Of a stretch of DNA of 64,000 bases, positions 1 through 8,508 are shown in pieces. The notes beneath the pieces were generated by a model. It ran no database searches and had not been told where the DNA came from. It saw only the letters and a list, made by a program, of their open reading frames with translations. A program made the translations under genes and the position numbers. Origin of the DNA: Brevibacillus laterosporus DSM 25 (GTDB taxonomy: Bacteria > Bacillota > Bacilli > Brevibacillales > Brevibacillaceae). Position 1 is the stretch's first letter, and each line of letters starts with the position of its first letter. The stretch spans positions 1,274,501-1,338,500 of the forward strand of contig NZ_CP017705.1 of assembly GCF_002706795.1 (NCBI RefSeq), written 5' to 3'.

Positions 1-309
1 CGTTTAAAGCTAGATAACATGCGTGAAAACACACATCAAGATTATTTAGCAACCAAAGAAATCATGGTGAAGTTGAGTGAAAAATTTTCCGATGTCGTTC
101 CTGCAAAAGTGGACACACATGATCATGACCATGGCCATGATATCCACCAGGTTAATCACTTTGAGGCTTCGTCTGCATTGCAAGATTCTGGCAGCGCTAA
201 GCAGTCAGCAGCTGTACATGCCGACACTCACGGCCACTCAGCAGATAGCGCTGTTGTGAAAAAAGGACTTACAGTTGGAAGTCTGCGTCATCTCAATCGT
301 CATGTATAA
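1..309 (+). CDS. Encapsulin cargo protein, 3' part (probable IMEF-type iron cargo)
   Basis: The reading frame is open from base 1, so this is the C-terminal 102 residues of a gene that starts upstream of the window. A helical stretch (NMRENTHQDYLATKEIMVKL) is followed by a flexible His-rich segment containing HDHDHGHD and HADTHGH, and the protein ends KGLTVGSLRHLNRHV. The LTVGSLR core matches the C-terminal targeting peptides that dock cargo inside encapsulin shells, and the shell gene begins 26 bases downstream. In Firmicutes the usual partner of an encapsulin of this size is the ferritin-like IMEF cargo, which oxidises and mineralises iron in the shell. The cargo class is inferred, because the catalytic helices lie outside the window. 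The His-rich linker could bind metal. Confidence 0.72.
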   Translation, partial: RLKLDNMRENTHQDYLATKEIMVKLSEKFSDVVPAKVDTHDHDHGHDIHQVNHFEASSALQDSGSAKQSAAVHADTHGHSADSAVVKKGLTVGSLRHLNRHV

Positions 310-335
310 GAGAAAAGTTAAGATCGGAGGATTTT

Positions 336-1178
336 ATGGATAAATCACAGAAATTCCCAGACTCCCCATTGTCTAAGGAAGAATGGCGTCAATTAGATGA
401 AACTATTGTTGAAATGTCTCGTCGTCAACTGGTAGGCCGTCGATTCATTGACATTTATGGTCCACTAGGAGAAGGTATTCAAACCATTACTAACGATATT
501 TATGATGAATCTCGTTTTGGAAATATGAGTTTGCGTGGCGAATCACTAGAATTAACGCAACCAAGTAAAAGAGTTAGCTTAACGATTCCGATCGTATACA
601 AAGATTTCATGCTATACTGGCGTGATATGGCACAAGCGCGCACATTGGGTATGCCAATTGATCTTAGCCCTGCTGCTAATGCTGCCAGCAGCTGCGCTCT
701 TATGGAAGATGATCTGATCTTTAATGGTAACCCTGAGTTTGACCTCCCAGGTATCATGAATGTAAAAGGGCGTCTTACGCATATTAAGAGCGACTGGATG
801 GAATCAGGAAATGCTTTTGCTGATATCGTAGAAGCTCGTAACAAGCTATTAAAAATGGGGCACAGCGGTCCATATGCCCTTGTTGTATCTCCAGAGCTGT
901 ATTCGTTGCTCCATCGTGTACACAAAGGTACTAATGTCCTTGAAATAGACCACATTCGCAACCTAGTTACAGATGGTGTTTTCCAATCTCCGGTAATCAA
1001 AGGTGGTGCTCTAGTAGCAACAGGAAGACATAACCTAGACCTTGCAATTGCTGAGGATTTTGATTCAGCTTTCTTAGGAGACGAACAAATGAACAGCCTA
1101 ATGCGCGTTTATGAGTGTGCTGTCCTCCGTATTAAGCGTCCAAGTGCAATTTGCACATTAGAAACGACAGAAGAATAA
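336..1178 (+). CDS. Encapsulin nanocompartment shell protein
   Basis: A 280-residue protein with an HK97-type phage-capsid fold, often annotated as linocin M18 or bacteriocin-family protein. Family hallmarks visible are the N-terminal PLSKEEWRQLDETIVEMSRRQLVGRRFIDIYGPLG-type region, where the cargo peptide docks, and the C-terminal VYECAVLRIKRPSAIC strand. The length fits the large Firmicutes shells, reported as T=4 with about 282 residues, rather than the shorter T=1 Thermotoga type. A strong Shine-Dalgarno site (TCGGAGG) sits 7 bases before the ATG. Spacing of 26 bases from the cargo gene implies one operon; its promoter lies left of the window. Role inferred: an iron-storing compartment built around the upstream cargo. 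Confidence 0.9.
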   Translation: MDKSQKFPDSPLSKEEWRQLDETIVEMSRRQLVGRRFIDIYGPLGEGIQTITNDIYDESRFGNMSLRGESLELTQPSKRVSLTIPIVYKDFMLYWRDMAQARTLGMPIDLSPAANAASSCALMEDDLIFNGNPEFDLPGIMNVKGRLTHIKSDWMESGNAFADIVEARNKLLKMGHSGPYALVVSPELYSLLHRVHKGTNVLEIDHIRNLVTDGVFQSPVIKGGALVATGRHNLDLAIAEDFDSAFLGDEQMNSLMRVYECAVLRIKRPSAICTLETTEE

Positions 1179-1200
1179 ATAGATATACGATGTATACAAG

Positions 1201-1244
1201 AAAGAGAGATAGCCGTTTGGTTGTAGTCGGGGCTATCTCTCTTT
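1201..1244 (+). terminator. Terminator of the encapsulin operon
   Basis: AAAGAGAGATAGCC pairs perfectly with GGCTATCTCTCTTT around a 16-base loop, and is followed by TTATTTCTTC. It lies just after the encapsulin stop codon. Confidence 0.85.
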
Positions 1245-1302
1245 TTATTTCTTCATCAACAATATGTTTTTTTAGTTTGAATTTTCAGTTTTTGATAAGG
1301 AT

Positions 1303-1330
1303 GAAAAAACCTTAGGTACGACCCTAAGGT
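1303..1330 (-). terminator. Terminator of the Fur-boxed orphan gene
   Basis: On the minus strand ACCTTAGG and CCTAAGGT form an 8-bp stem followed by a run of T residues. It is placed just past the stop of the convergent gene. Confidence 0.75.
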
Positions 1331-1354
1331 AGAAATTCTTATATTTGGAACTGA

Positions 1355-1828
1355 TTACGCAATCCGAACGATTTTTTGAAGATCAGTTGTATGTAAGAAC
1401 GGGATGTCTACGTGGCTAGTCGCTGTTTCATAACCAATATCACAGACTAAGACATCTACCTCTTCACAGAAAGGCAAGGTACAGCTTCCTTCGTTTAATT
1501 CACACAGACGTTTTAAATGTTTAAGTCGTTCGCCCACTTTTTGTTCGCGCATATGTTGATTTACTAACTCACAAACATTGACATGACGGGCATCTATCAC
1601 CATGCTGATATCCTGAATATGAACGATTAGACGTTTTCCCTCTTCTGTAACAAATCCCAACGAACAGAACTGAGAGTCAGACATTTCTAGACGAGTAATC
1701 ACCGCATTTTTATACTCTTCTCCAGAGCGAAGCTTGATGGTATCAGCTTCTACTGCGCCACCTATTTTACGCTCGTTGGATACAACCGTATACATATCGG
1801 TATAACCGTTAATCTGGTATCTCGTCAT
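1355..1828 (-). CDS. Unrecognised 157-residue Cys-containing protein under Fur control
   Basis: I do not recognise a family. The protein is soluble, with no signal peptide or membrane segment. The N-terminal half looks beta-rich (YTVVSNERKIGG, GEEYKNAVITRLEM, RLIVHIQDISMVIDARHV). The C-terminal half has a basic helical stretch and a Cys cluster: C-x6-C-x4-C in LCELNEGSCTLPFC, then VLVC, for six cysteines in all. The start is chosen because an AGGAG site lies 10 bases upstream of the ATG. The promoter overlaps one Fur box and a second Fur box lies in the leader, so expression should rise when iron is scarce. It converges on the encapsulin operon. A metal-binding or sensory role is possible but unproven. 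Confidence 0.75.
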   Translation of the reverse strand: MTRYQINGYTDMYTVVSNERKIGGAVEADTIKLRSGEEYKNAVITRLEMSDSQFCSLGFVTEEGKRLIVHIQDISMVIDARHVNVCELVNQHMREQKVGERLKHLKRLCELNEGSCTLPFCEEVDVLVCDIGYETATSHVDIPFLHTTDLQKIVRIA

Positions 1829-1858
1829 CGAAAATTCACTCCTATTCTTATCTTATCT

Positions 1859-1877
1859 GCTAATGAGACTCATTATC
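1859..1877 (-). promoter_or_regulatory. Fur box 1 (downstream of the transcription start)
   Basis: The 19-base stretch matches the classic Fur consensus GATAATGATAATCATTATC at 16 of 19 positions. It lies between the promoter and the start codon of the 1355-1828 gene. Confidence 0.75.
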
Positions 1878-1889
1878 AACTTTATTTGT

Positions 1890-1918
1890 ATCGTATAATG
1901 AAAATCATTATTAGTCAA
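1890..1918 (-). promoter_or_regulatory. Promoter with embedded Fur box 2
   Basis: On the minus strand a TTGACT -35 element (1913-1918) and a TACGAT -10 element (1890-1895) are separated by 17 bases. The spacer region holds a second Fur-like 19-mer (1894-1912) that also matches the consensus at 16 of 19 positions. Fur bound here would exclude RNA polymerase. Confidence 0.72.
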
Positions 1919-2068
1919 TATTGAGATTGTAATTAACGTTTTTATCTACTTACAATGCAGTTTCTCCCCAATACATCAGGTTTAATCTGTAAAAATACTC
2001 CAATATCTATCAACAGTGAAACATCTTTGTACCCTAATACAAATAAAACCATCCACAGGGTCTTATTG

Positions 2069-2362
2069 TTAGGCAGTTTTATTTTTATAGAAAATATAAA
2101 CAGCAATAAAAATGCCAGAGACCCAAATAGACATTAAAGCAAAATCTAAAGCAACTTTGTATCCAACGGAAATAAATGATAGCTTTGCTGTCAAAAAGGA
2201 AAGAAGGATTCCGATCACTGCAATGGAATACCCTAATGTATATCCATTGGTCAGAATTTGTTTACCACGTTCATCTTTTCCTTCTGATCTCGTAAAAGCA
2301 ACGGTGTATGAAACCGAAATTACATAGGTAATTACAAGTAAAACAAATATAACTTCTAACAT
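2069..2362 (-). CDS. Small integral membrane protein paired with XRE regulator
   Basis: A 97-residue protein with three likely membrane segments: residues about 2-24 (LEVIFVLLVITYVISVSYTVAF), 43-65 (LGYSIAVIGILLSFLTAKLSF) and 70-93. A charged loop with SEGKDERGKQ lies between the first two. The start overlaps the end of the upstream XRE regulator by 7 bases, so the two are translationally coupled. Gene pairs of a YozG-like regulator with a DUF2178-type membrane protein are common in Bacilli, and this fits that layout. Function unknown. Confidence 0.7.
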   Translation of the reverse strand: MLEVIFVLLVITYVISVSYTVAFTRSEGKDERGKQILTNGYTLGYSIAVIGILLSFLTAKLSFISVGYKVALDFALMSIWVSGIFIAVYIFYKNKTA

Positions 2363-2592
2363 TCTGGCACATCTCCCTTATCTACTTCATATTGAAAAAC
2401 TTCATTTATATCAACCTCAAATAATTGAGCAATTTTAAAGGCTAGCATAAGAGAAGGATTATAGCGGTTTGCTTCTAATGAAACAATCGTTTGTCTACTA
2501 ACTCCTAATTTGTCTGCTACCTCTTTTTGCGACCATCGTTTCTTTGCACGTAGCACAAGTAATTCATTTCGAATTCTTCCTTCCTTTTCCAA
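2356..2592 (-). CDS. XRE-family transcriptional regulator (YozG-like)
   Basis: A 78-residue, single-domain helix-turn-helix protein. The Cro/C1 core is clear: LRAKKRWSQKEVADKLGVSRQTIVSLEANRYNPSLMLAFKIAQLF, with the recognition helix around SRQTIVSLE. The length and the ending EVFQYE are typical of the YozG/YqaE-type small regulators. A TTG start follows AAAAGGATGTGG. It is the first gene of a two-gene operon with the membrane protein, and presumably controls that operon. Confidence 0.85.
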   Translation of the reverse strand: MEKEGRIRNELLVLRAKKRWSQKEVADKLGVSRQTIVSLEANRYNPSLMLAFKIAQLFEVDINEVFQYEVDKGDVPEC

Positions 2593-2695
2593 GAAACCAC
2601 ATCCTTTTGTTTAAATGTAATATATTTTTGACATAATGTAAACAATGTTTATCTAAAAGTAAAAAATATATGTATATCTGAATAAATCAACCTAA

Positions 2696-2737
2696 ACAAA
2701 AAGCTCACTAGCGATATTTTTATCGCCATGTGAGCTT
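2696..2737 (-). terminator. Terminator downstream of the aminotransferase gene
   Basis: AAGCTCAC and GTGAGCTT form the outer stem, and GCGATA/TATCGC extend it inside. On the minus strand it is followed by TTTTTGTTT. Confidence 0.8.
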
Positions 2738-2782
2738 TGGTATATGATCCTCTATTATTTTTTCTGTCTTTTGCTTTGAAGC

Positions 2783-3958
2783 CTATTTCGTAAACAATTG
2801 TAGCTTCTCAATACGTTTCACAGCCTCACGCAAGCGCTCCTCCGTGTTCAACAGTCCTAAACGTACGTATCCCTCACCATGTGTTCCAAAGCCTATCCCA
2901 GGGGCAACCATTACATGTGCTTTAAATAAGAGCTCATCCGCCAATTCAGCAGATGTATAGCCCGCCGGAATCGGAAGCCAAGCAAAGAACGATCCCTGTG
3001 ATGGTTTCGCCTTCCAGCCGATTTCATGCAACGCTGTATACAAAGCGTTTCGTCGACTTTCATAGGTAGCCACCAACTCGCGGACACAGTCTTGAGAATC
3101 AGTCATTGCTTTAGCTGCTGCCATTTGGACAGCTCCGAATAAGCTTACAAAGTAATGATCTTGCAAAGTGTTGATTAGCTTCACCAGCTCGCGATTTCCT
3201 ACCATTGCTCCTACACGCCAGCCCGCCATGTTATAGGTTTTGGACAGGGTATAAAACTCAACTCCTACCTCTTTAGCACCAGGAACCTGCATGAAACTTA
3301 CTGGTTTCTTTCCATCAAAGGAAATGGCCCCATAAGCAAAATCAGAACAAACGACAATTTCATGCTTTCGAGCAAACTTGATGGTTTCCTTATAAAACTC
3401 GTAAGGTGCCGTGACTGCCGTTGGATTGTTCGGATAGTTTAAAAACATCAGTTTTGCTTTTTCTAAATCAGCCGCATTTAATTGACCGTAGTCAGGTAAA
3501 AACTGATTATCTGCTTTCAAGGGCATGGGCACCATACGTCCGCCTACCACAGCTACTCCTGACCAATAATCCGGGTAGCCAGGATCAGGTACCAAGGCGA
3601 CATCCCCTTGATTCATCAATACCTGACAAATCTCTACTAGTCCTGTCTTACTACCAAATAAAATCGCTACTTCCTCTTCTGGATCAAGGTCTACATCAAA
3701 TTCCTGCTTATACCAGTGGGCTACGGCTTGCTTTAATTCCAACCGTCCCTGAAAAGGTGGATATTTATGATGCAAAGGGTCTTTCGCCTGTTTTGCTAGT
3801 TCTTCTACAATATGTGAAGGTGTCGGTAAATCAGGATTTCCTTGTCCCAAGTTAATAACATCATGCCCCTCACTAATCACCTTGTTAACCTTTGCTACCA
3901 ATGTTGAAAAAAATTGGGTGGGTAACTGTTCCATCATGGAAGCAGGCGTGATACGCAT
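2783..3958 (-). CDS. mtnE: PLP-dependent class I/II aminotransferase (MtnE/YkrV-like)
   Basis: A 391-residue fold-type I aminotransferase. Visible motifs are NLGQGNPDLPTPSHI near the N-terminus, YPNNPT (about residues 175-180), the PLP-lysine region SKTYNMAGWRVG (about 240) and the C-terminal RLGLL with the substrate-binding Arg. Overall similarity is closest, from memory, to B. subtilis MtnE/YkrV, which transaminates 4-methylthio-2-oxobutyrate to methionine in the methionine salvage pathway. Other genes of that pathway are not in the window, so the exact substrate is inferred. LL-diaminopimelate aminotransferase-like annotation is the main alternative. The gene stands alone with its own terminator. 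Confidence 0.8.
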   Translation of the reverse strand: MRITPASMMEQLPTQFFSTLVAKVNKVISEGHDVINLGQGNPDLPTPSHIVEELAKQAKDPLHHKYPPFQGRLELKQAVAHWYKQEFDVDLDPEEEVAILFGSKTGLVEICQVLMNQGDVALVPDPGYPDYWSGVAVVGGRMVPMPLKADNQFLPDYGQLNAADLEKAKLMFLNYPNNPTAVTAPYEFYKETIKFARKHEIVVCSDFAYGAISFDGKKPVSFMQVPGAKEVGVEFYTLSKTYNMAGWRVGAMVGNRELVKLINTLQDHYFVSLFGAVQMAAAKAMTDSQDCVRELVATYESRRNALYTALHEIGWKAKPSQGSFFAWLPIPAGYTSAELADELLFKAHVMVAPGIGFGTHGEGYVRLGLLNTEERLREAVKRIEKLQLFTK

Positions 3959-4035
3959 CGCTTTCCCTACTTTCTTTTTTCAGAGTAAACAGACATTTAT
4001 GTAGGTAAAAACAACCTTTTGATTTGTAAGAGAAA

Positions 4036-4068
4036 GACCCCTTTCTTTTGTAAGCAAAGAAAGGAGTC
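4036..4068 (-). terminator. Terminator of the marR-RND-adaptor operon
   Basis: GACTCCTTTCTTT pairs with AAAGAAAGGGGTC with one G-T pair. On the minus strand it is followed by TTTCTCTT. Confidence 0.8.
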
Positions 4069-4113
4069 GTTTGTGTAACAATGATTTTATACTAGTTAGT
4101 GTAGCTGATTCTG

Positions 4114-5355
4114 TCAATCCATTTTTTGAATCTCAACTTTTCCTCCATCTTTAAGCATGGACTGACCTCTGATTACAACTTTTTCTCCCAAAGAAACACC
4201 TTTTTTAATTTCAATCAGTTCGCTTGATTCCTCGCCTGTCTCTACAGCTACTTTCTTAGCTATATCGCCTTCCACTTTATATATATACTTTTTGCCATTT
4301 TCATCGAATACAGCTTTGCGTGGAATGGCAACAGCCTTCTGAACTTTACTAGAAGCAGATTGGATTTTTAAATTTACAACCATATCTGCCTTTAATTCAT
4401 TCTTAGGATTTGGCACGGTAATTTCAATTGGATATGCTTTTAATTGTTGATCCATTGTAGGACTTACAGCAGTAATGGTAGCCTCGATTTTTTTATTCAA
4501 GGCAGTTAATTCAACCGTTGTGCGATCCCCTACTTTTATCTTAGTAATTTCATCCTCTGAAAGGTTTGCTTTTACTAAGAGTGGATTGGTATTAACCAGG
4601 ACAACCACTGGAGCTTGCCCTGTAGCCATTTCTCCCACATGTCCGCCTATCTGAGATACGTAACCAGAGATTGGTGCTGTTACAGTTGAATTGCTCAGCT
4701 GTTCACGTGCGCTAGCAAGCGCAACCCTCGCTTGGTTAACATTTGCTTCTGAAACCACGATTCCTGTTTTTTTGGAAGCAGAATTATAATCCACCTTTGC
4801 ATTATTAAAAGCGGTTTCCGCATTTTTCAATGCTGCTTGCGCTTGTTCATTCTGCTGCTGGGAGAGAGCTCCTTGATTAAATAGCTCTTGGCTTCGAGTG
4901 GCCTCACGCTTAGCGTCCTGATAAGCACGCTCTGCCTGCGCCATTGCATTCTTTGCTGTTTCAACAGATTGAGTGGTGCTAGTACCACTCTGGCTGAGGC
5001 CTGCTACCGATACCTGATACTGGGCTTCCGCCTGACGAACCGCATTTCTGAGGTCATCTTGATCTAGCGTAAATAATACAGATCCTTTTTGTACATATTG
5101 ACCTAGCTTAACAGATAAGGTTTGAATTTTACCCGGAACTTTTGGCGAAAGTTTTACTTCTTGGCTCGGTGCCAGTTTACCAGTATAACCTGCTCCTGAA
5201 GCGATTGAATCTTCTATTGCTGGGCTTATTTGCACCGGAGTTGGCGCTTCCGCCTCAGCAACTTGTGGAGCTGCAGCGGGTTCTTCGCCCGTGCACCCCG
5301 TTGCTGTCAAAGCAACAACGAGTATCAGCGGTAAGCCCCATTTACTTTTTATCAT
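4114..5355 (-). CDS. RND efflux adaptor (membrane fusion) lipoprotein
   Basis: A 413-residue HlyD/AcrA-type adaptor. It has a lipoprotein signal peptide ending in the lipobox LTATGC, so it should be anchored to the outer face of the membrane. After a barrel-sandwich half (GKLAPSQEVKLSPKVPGKI) come long alpha-helical hairpin segments rich in Ala and Gln (about residues 105-215), the second lipoyl half (VTAPISGYVSQIGGHVGEM) and a beta-barrel. It follows the RND pump by 21 bases in the same operon. In Gram-positive bacteria such adaptors assist SwrC-type pumps without an outer-membrane channel. Confidence 0.9.
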   Translation of the reverse strand: MIKSKWGLPLILVVALTATGCTGEEPAAAPQVAEAEAPTPVQISPAIEDSIASGAGYTGKLAPSQEVKLSPKVPGKIQTLSVKLGQYVQKGSVLFTLDQDDLRNAVRQAEAQYQVSVAGLSQSGTSTTQSVETAKNAMAQAERAYQDAKREATRSQELFNQGALSQQQNEQAQAALKNAETAFNNAKVDYNSASKKTGIVVSEANVNQARVALASAREQLSNSTVTAPISGYVSQIGGHVGEMATGQAPVVVLVNTNPLLVKANLSEDEITKIKVGDRTTVELTALNKKIEATITAVSPTMDQQLKAYPIEITVPNPKNELKADMVVNLKIQSASSKVQKAVAIPRKAVFDENGKKYIYKVEGDIAKKVAVETGEESSELIEIKKGVSLGEKVVIRGQSMLKDGGKVEIQKMD

Positions 5356-5376
5356 TGTTAATCCTCCTTTACCTCA

Positions 5377-8300
5377 TTACACTTCTTCTACTACAGTTGG
5401 CGTATTATTCTTCTTTTTCCGATTAAAACGATTCTTGAACTTACGACCCCAGTTATCAAAAGTGACATATACGACAGGTACAAGTACAAGAGTGATTAGC
5501 GTGGAGAATGTTAGGCCGAAAATAACTACCACTGCCATTGGAGCTTGTGATTCGTTACCGGAACCACCCGCAAATGCTAGTGGAGTAATCGCTAGCACAG
5601 TCGCTAACGTAGTCATCATAATCGGACGCAGACGAATCGGACCTGCTTTTAAGATAGCTTCATCTCGATCTAAACCATCTTTACGAGCCGTAATAATGTA
5701 ATCCATGAGAACGATCGCATTATTTACGACAATACCCACTAACAAGATATAACCGATTAGGGCTGGTACTGACAATGGTTGACCTGTCACAAACAATCCA
5801 ACCACAACCCCGATAAAAGTAGGCGGCACAGAGAACATAATGATAAACGGACTAAATAGAGACTCAAACTGGCTTGCCATAACCATGTAAACAAGAACAA
5901 TAGACAAGAGAATGGCAAGACCTAAACTACCAAAGGATTCTTCCATATCTTTAGACTGACCGCCATATTCGATATGGTAACCGTCTGGAAGGTTTAATTG
6001 AGCTAATTTTCCTTGTACCTCAGTCATAATCGAGTTCAGGTCACGACCACTAGTATCACCAGTAATTGAAACCTCACGAGTTTGATCCGCACGTTTAACC
6101 ATTTGTGCTACTTCCACTTTTTCCACTTTAGCAATCGCACCAATTGATACTTGTGCCCCGCTAGGAGTTGTAACGGTTAGACGTTCTAAATGCTTTGGTT
6201 CATCCTGAATGCTTTTTGGCAATCGAACTTTTACATCCACCTCATCATCACCTGTTTGATAACGAGTTAAGGTTTGCCCTTCAAAAGCCGTCCGTACATA
6301 TGATAGAACCTGTTGTGTACTTAGGCCATATTGACTTGCTTTTTCACGATCGACTACCACTTGGAACTCCCGATCTTTTTCTTCTAAAGAAGTGGTTACG
6401 TTTGCTGTTCCAGGAACTTTGTTGACAACACCCAAGATGATATTACTGATATCATCTAGAACATCTAAATCATCACCACGTAAGCTTATTTCAAGTGGTG
6501 TACCGCCCATACCACCATTGCCATCCAAATGTTTGACAGTAATTTCTGCACCAGGTATACCTTTGACCTGGTTCCGTAAATCTTCAATGACTTGGTCTGT
6601 TGTACGTGTACGTTCCTTTGTATCTACTAGTGTAAGCTGTAGTTCTCCACGATTGGTAGCACTATTCGCTAACACAGATGCACCTGCACTCCCAATGGAT
6701 ACATACAATTCTTTTAGCTCTGGTACCTTTTTCACGATACCTTCAAGTTCACTAATCACTTTTTCCGTTTCCTGAATCTGCGTGTTGCTAGCTAATTTAG
6801 CAGCGACAGTAATTTTTCCTTGATCCATGGATGGAATAAATTCCGCTCCAATAAATGGTGTCAATACCACAGCACCGGCAAACATTAGAGCCACAGCTAG
6901 GTAAACGGTCTTACGCCACTTGATCGCCCATTTTAGGAAACCTCCATAGAAATTGGAGATTTTCGTAAAGCCAATGTTAAACCAAGTGATCGGATTGAAG
7001 CCGCGATACGTTCCAGAATGATAGATTTCTTCATCCGGGATGCGTTTCAAAATTCGTGCAGACATCATAGGCACAAGCGTAATAGAAGCTAAGAGAGCTG
7101 CTATATGTGAGTACACAACCGTTAGTGCCAATGGTCCGAATAATTGAGATGCTAATCCTTCAACGAACATGATCGGCAAGAATACACAAATTTGCGCAAG
7201 AGCAGAAGCCATGACTGCTGTTCCAACCTCTTGAGAACCATAGCGAGCAGCTTGCAACATCGATTTGCCTTCCTGACGATGTCTGAAAATATTTTCTAAA
7301 ATAACGACAGCGAAGTCAACTAGTGAACCTAGTCCAAGTGTTAGACCACTAAGAGAGATCAGGTTGATTGTCTGATTCGTAAAAAACATCAAGCAGAAGG
7401 TAGCTATAACAGAAATTGGTATTACAACCGCAATAATTAAAACGGAACGAACGCTATTTAAAAACAATAGCAGGATAATAGTCGAGAATGCCGCCCCTAT
7501 CAAGGCATGCTCCGCAACTGTATAAATTGAATCTTTGATAAACTGGGAAGAATCTGTGATCATGGAAATCTCTGTACCTGGTGGCAGATTTTCTTTTAGC
7601 TTTTCAATCTCTATTTTTGCCGAATCTGCAACTTTAATGGTGTTACCACCGGAAGCTTTTGTAACAGAAATTCCTACAGTTGGTTTCCCATTATAATAAC
7701 TAAACTGTGTTTGTTCCTTATACGTATCTTCGATAAAAGCAATATTTTTTAGCGGAATGGTTGAAGGACCAACCACTACTGGTGTTTCACCAATATCCTT
7801 AATCGTTGTATATTCTCCTTGGACGCGGATACTAAGCTTTTTATCCCCTTCACGCACCATACCTGCTGCTCCAGAGAGGTTAGTACCCATTAAAGCTTGC
7901 TGTACTTGTTCCAAAGTAATACCGTAAGCAGTGATTCTGTCAGCATCAAGCGTTACTTCTATGATACGTTCCTTCCCACCATTGACACCAACGGAAGCAA
8001 CCCCATCAATGCGTTCAATCCTGGATTTAATAACATTGTCAGCTAATTCTTTTAACTTCGTAATGTCATCACTACCCGTTAAAGCAAACGTCATAATTGG
8101 CTCACTATTTGGGTCTAGCTTAAGAACGCGTGGAGATTTAGCCGTATCCGGCAATGCTCCGCGCACTTGATCTACCTTGTCACGCATGTTTAACGTGGCT
8201 TGGTCCATATTTGTGCCCCAGTTAAACTGGACAATAACCTGCGAGGCTCCACTCATGGAAAACGACGATATTTTACTTACATTAGGAACAGTCCCTAATG

Positions 8301-8508
8301 CTTCCTCCACAGGTTTTGTCACTAGCTTTTCCACTGATGCAGGTGTCCCGCCCTCAACCGAGGTTACTACAACAGCAACCGGTAAGTTAAGGTTAGGATA
8401 GAGTTCTACCGCCAATTTGGGTAGCGACACGAATCCAAAAATGAGGACGGCTACTGCCAGCATCAAGATGGTTACGGGTCGATTAATCGCAAACCTTGAA
8501 ATGTTCAT
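5377..8508 (-). CDS. RND multidrug efflux pump (AcrB/SwrC family)
   Basis: A 1043-residue inner-membrane proton-driven exporter with the expected twelve-helix plan: TM1 (INRPVTILMLAVAVLIFG), a large extracellular porter loop, TM2-6 (about residues 335-480), TM7 near 540, a second porter loop, and TM8-12 (about 860-1020). The C-terminal motifs PLSVPALIGYILLVGIVVNNAIVLMDY and GPIRLRPIMMTTLATVLAITPLA are family signatures. In TM4 the proton-relay motif reads GSLVDFAVVILENI, with one Asp where AcrB has two. The start overlaps the end of marR by 26 bases. B. subtilis SwrC exports surfactin; the substrate here is unknown but may be lipopeptide-like. Confidence 0.93.
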   Translation of the reverse strand: MNISRFAINRPVTILMLAVAVLIFGFVSLPKLAVELYPNLNLPVAVVVTSVEGGTPASVEKLVTKPVEEALGTVPNVSKISSFSMSGASQVIVQFNWGTNMDQATLNMRDKVDQVRGALPDTAKSPRVLKLDPNSEPIMTFALTGSDDITKLKELADNVIKSRIERIDGVASVGVNGGKERIIEVTLDADRITAYGITLEQVQQALMGTNLSGAAGMVREGDKKLSIRVQGEYTTIKDIGETPVVVGPSTIPLKNIAFIEDTYKEQTQFSYYNGKPTVGISVTKASGGNTIKVADSAKIEIEKLKENLPPGTEISMITDSSQFIKDSIYTVAEHALIGAAFSTIILLLFLNSVRSVLIIAVVIPISVIATFCLMFFTNQTINLISLSGLTLGLGSLVDFAVVILENIFRHRQEGKSMLQAARYGSQEVGTAVMASALAQICVFLPIMFVEGLASQLFGPLALTVVYSHIAALLASITLVPMMSARILKRIPDEEIYHSGTYRGFNPITWFNIGFTKISNFYGGFLKWAIKWRKTVYLAVALMFAGAVVLTPFIGAEFIPSMDQGKITVAAKLASNTQIQETEKVISELEGIVKKVPELKELYVSIGSAGASVLANSATNRGELQLTLVDTKERTRTTDQVIEDLRNQVKGIPGAEITVKHLDGNGGMGGTPLEISLRGDDLDVLDDISNIILGVVNKVPGTANVTTSLEEKDREFQVVVDREKASQYGLSTQQVLSYVRTAFEGQTLTRYQTGDDEVDVKVRLPKSIQDEPKHLERLTVTTPSGAQVSIGAIAKVEKVEVAQMVKRADQTREVSITGDTSGRDLNSIMTEVQGKLAQLNLPDGYHIEYGGQSKDMEESFGSLGLAILLSIVLVYMVMASQFESLFSPFIIMFSVPPTFIGVVVGLFVTGQPLSVPALIGYILLVGIVVNNAIVLMDYIITARKDGLDRDEAILKAGPIRLRPIMMTTLATVLAITPLAFAGGSGNESQAPMAVVVIFGLTFSTLITLVLVPVVYVTFDNWGRKFKNRFNRKKKNNTPTVVEEV

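Noticed and set aside
1955-2137. 60-codon plus-strand frame
   Set aside because: No ribosome site, no recognisable protein texture, and it overlaps the end of the membrane protein gene on the other strand.
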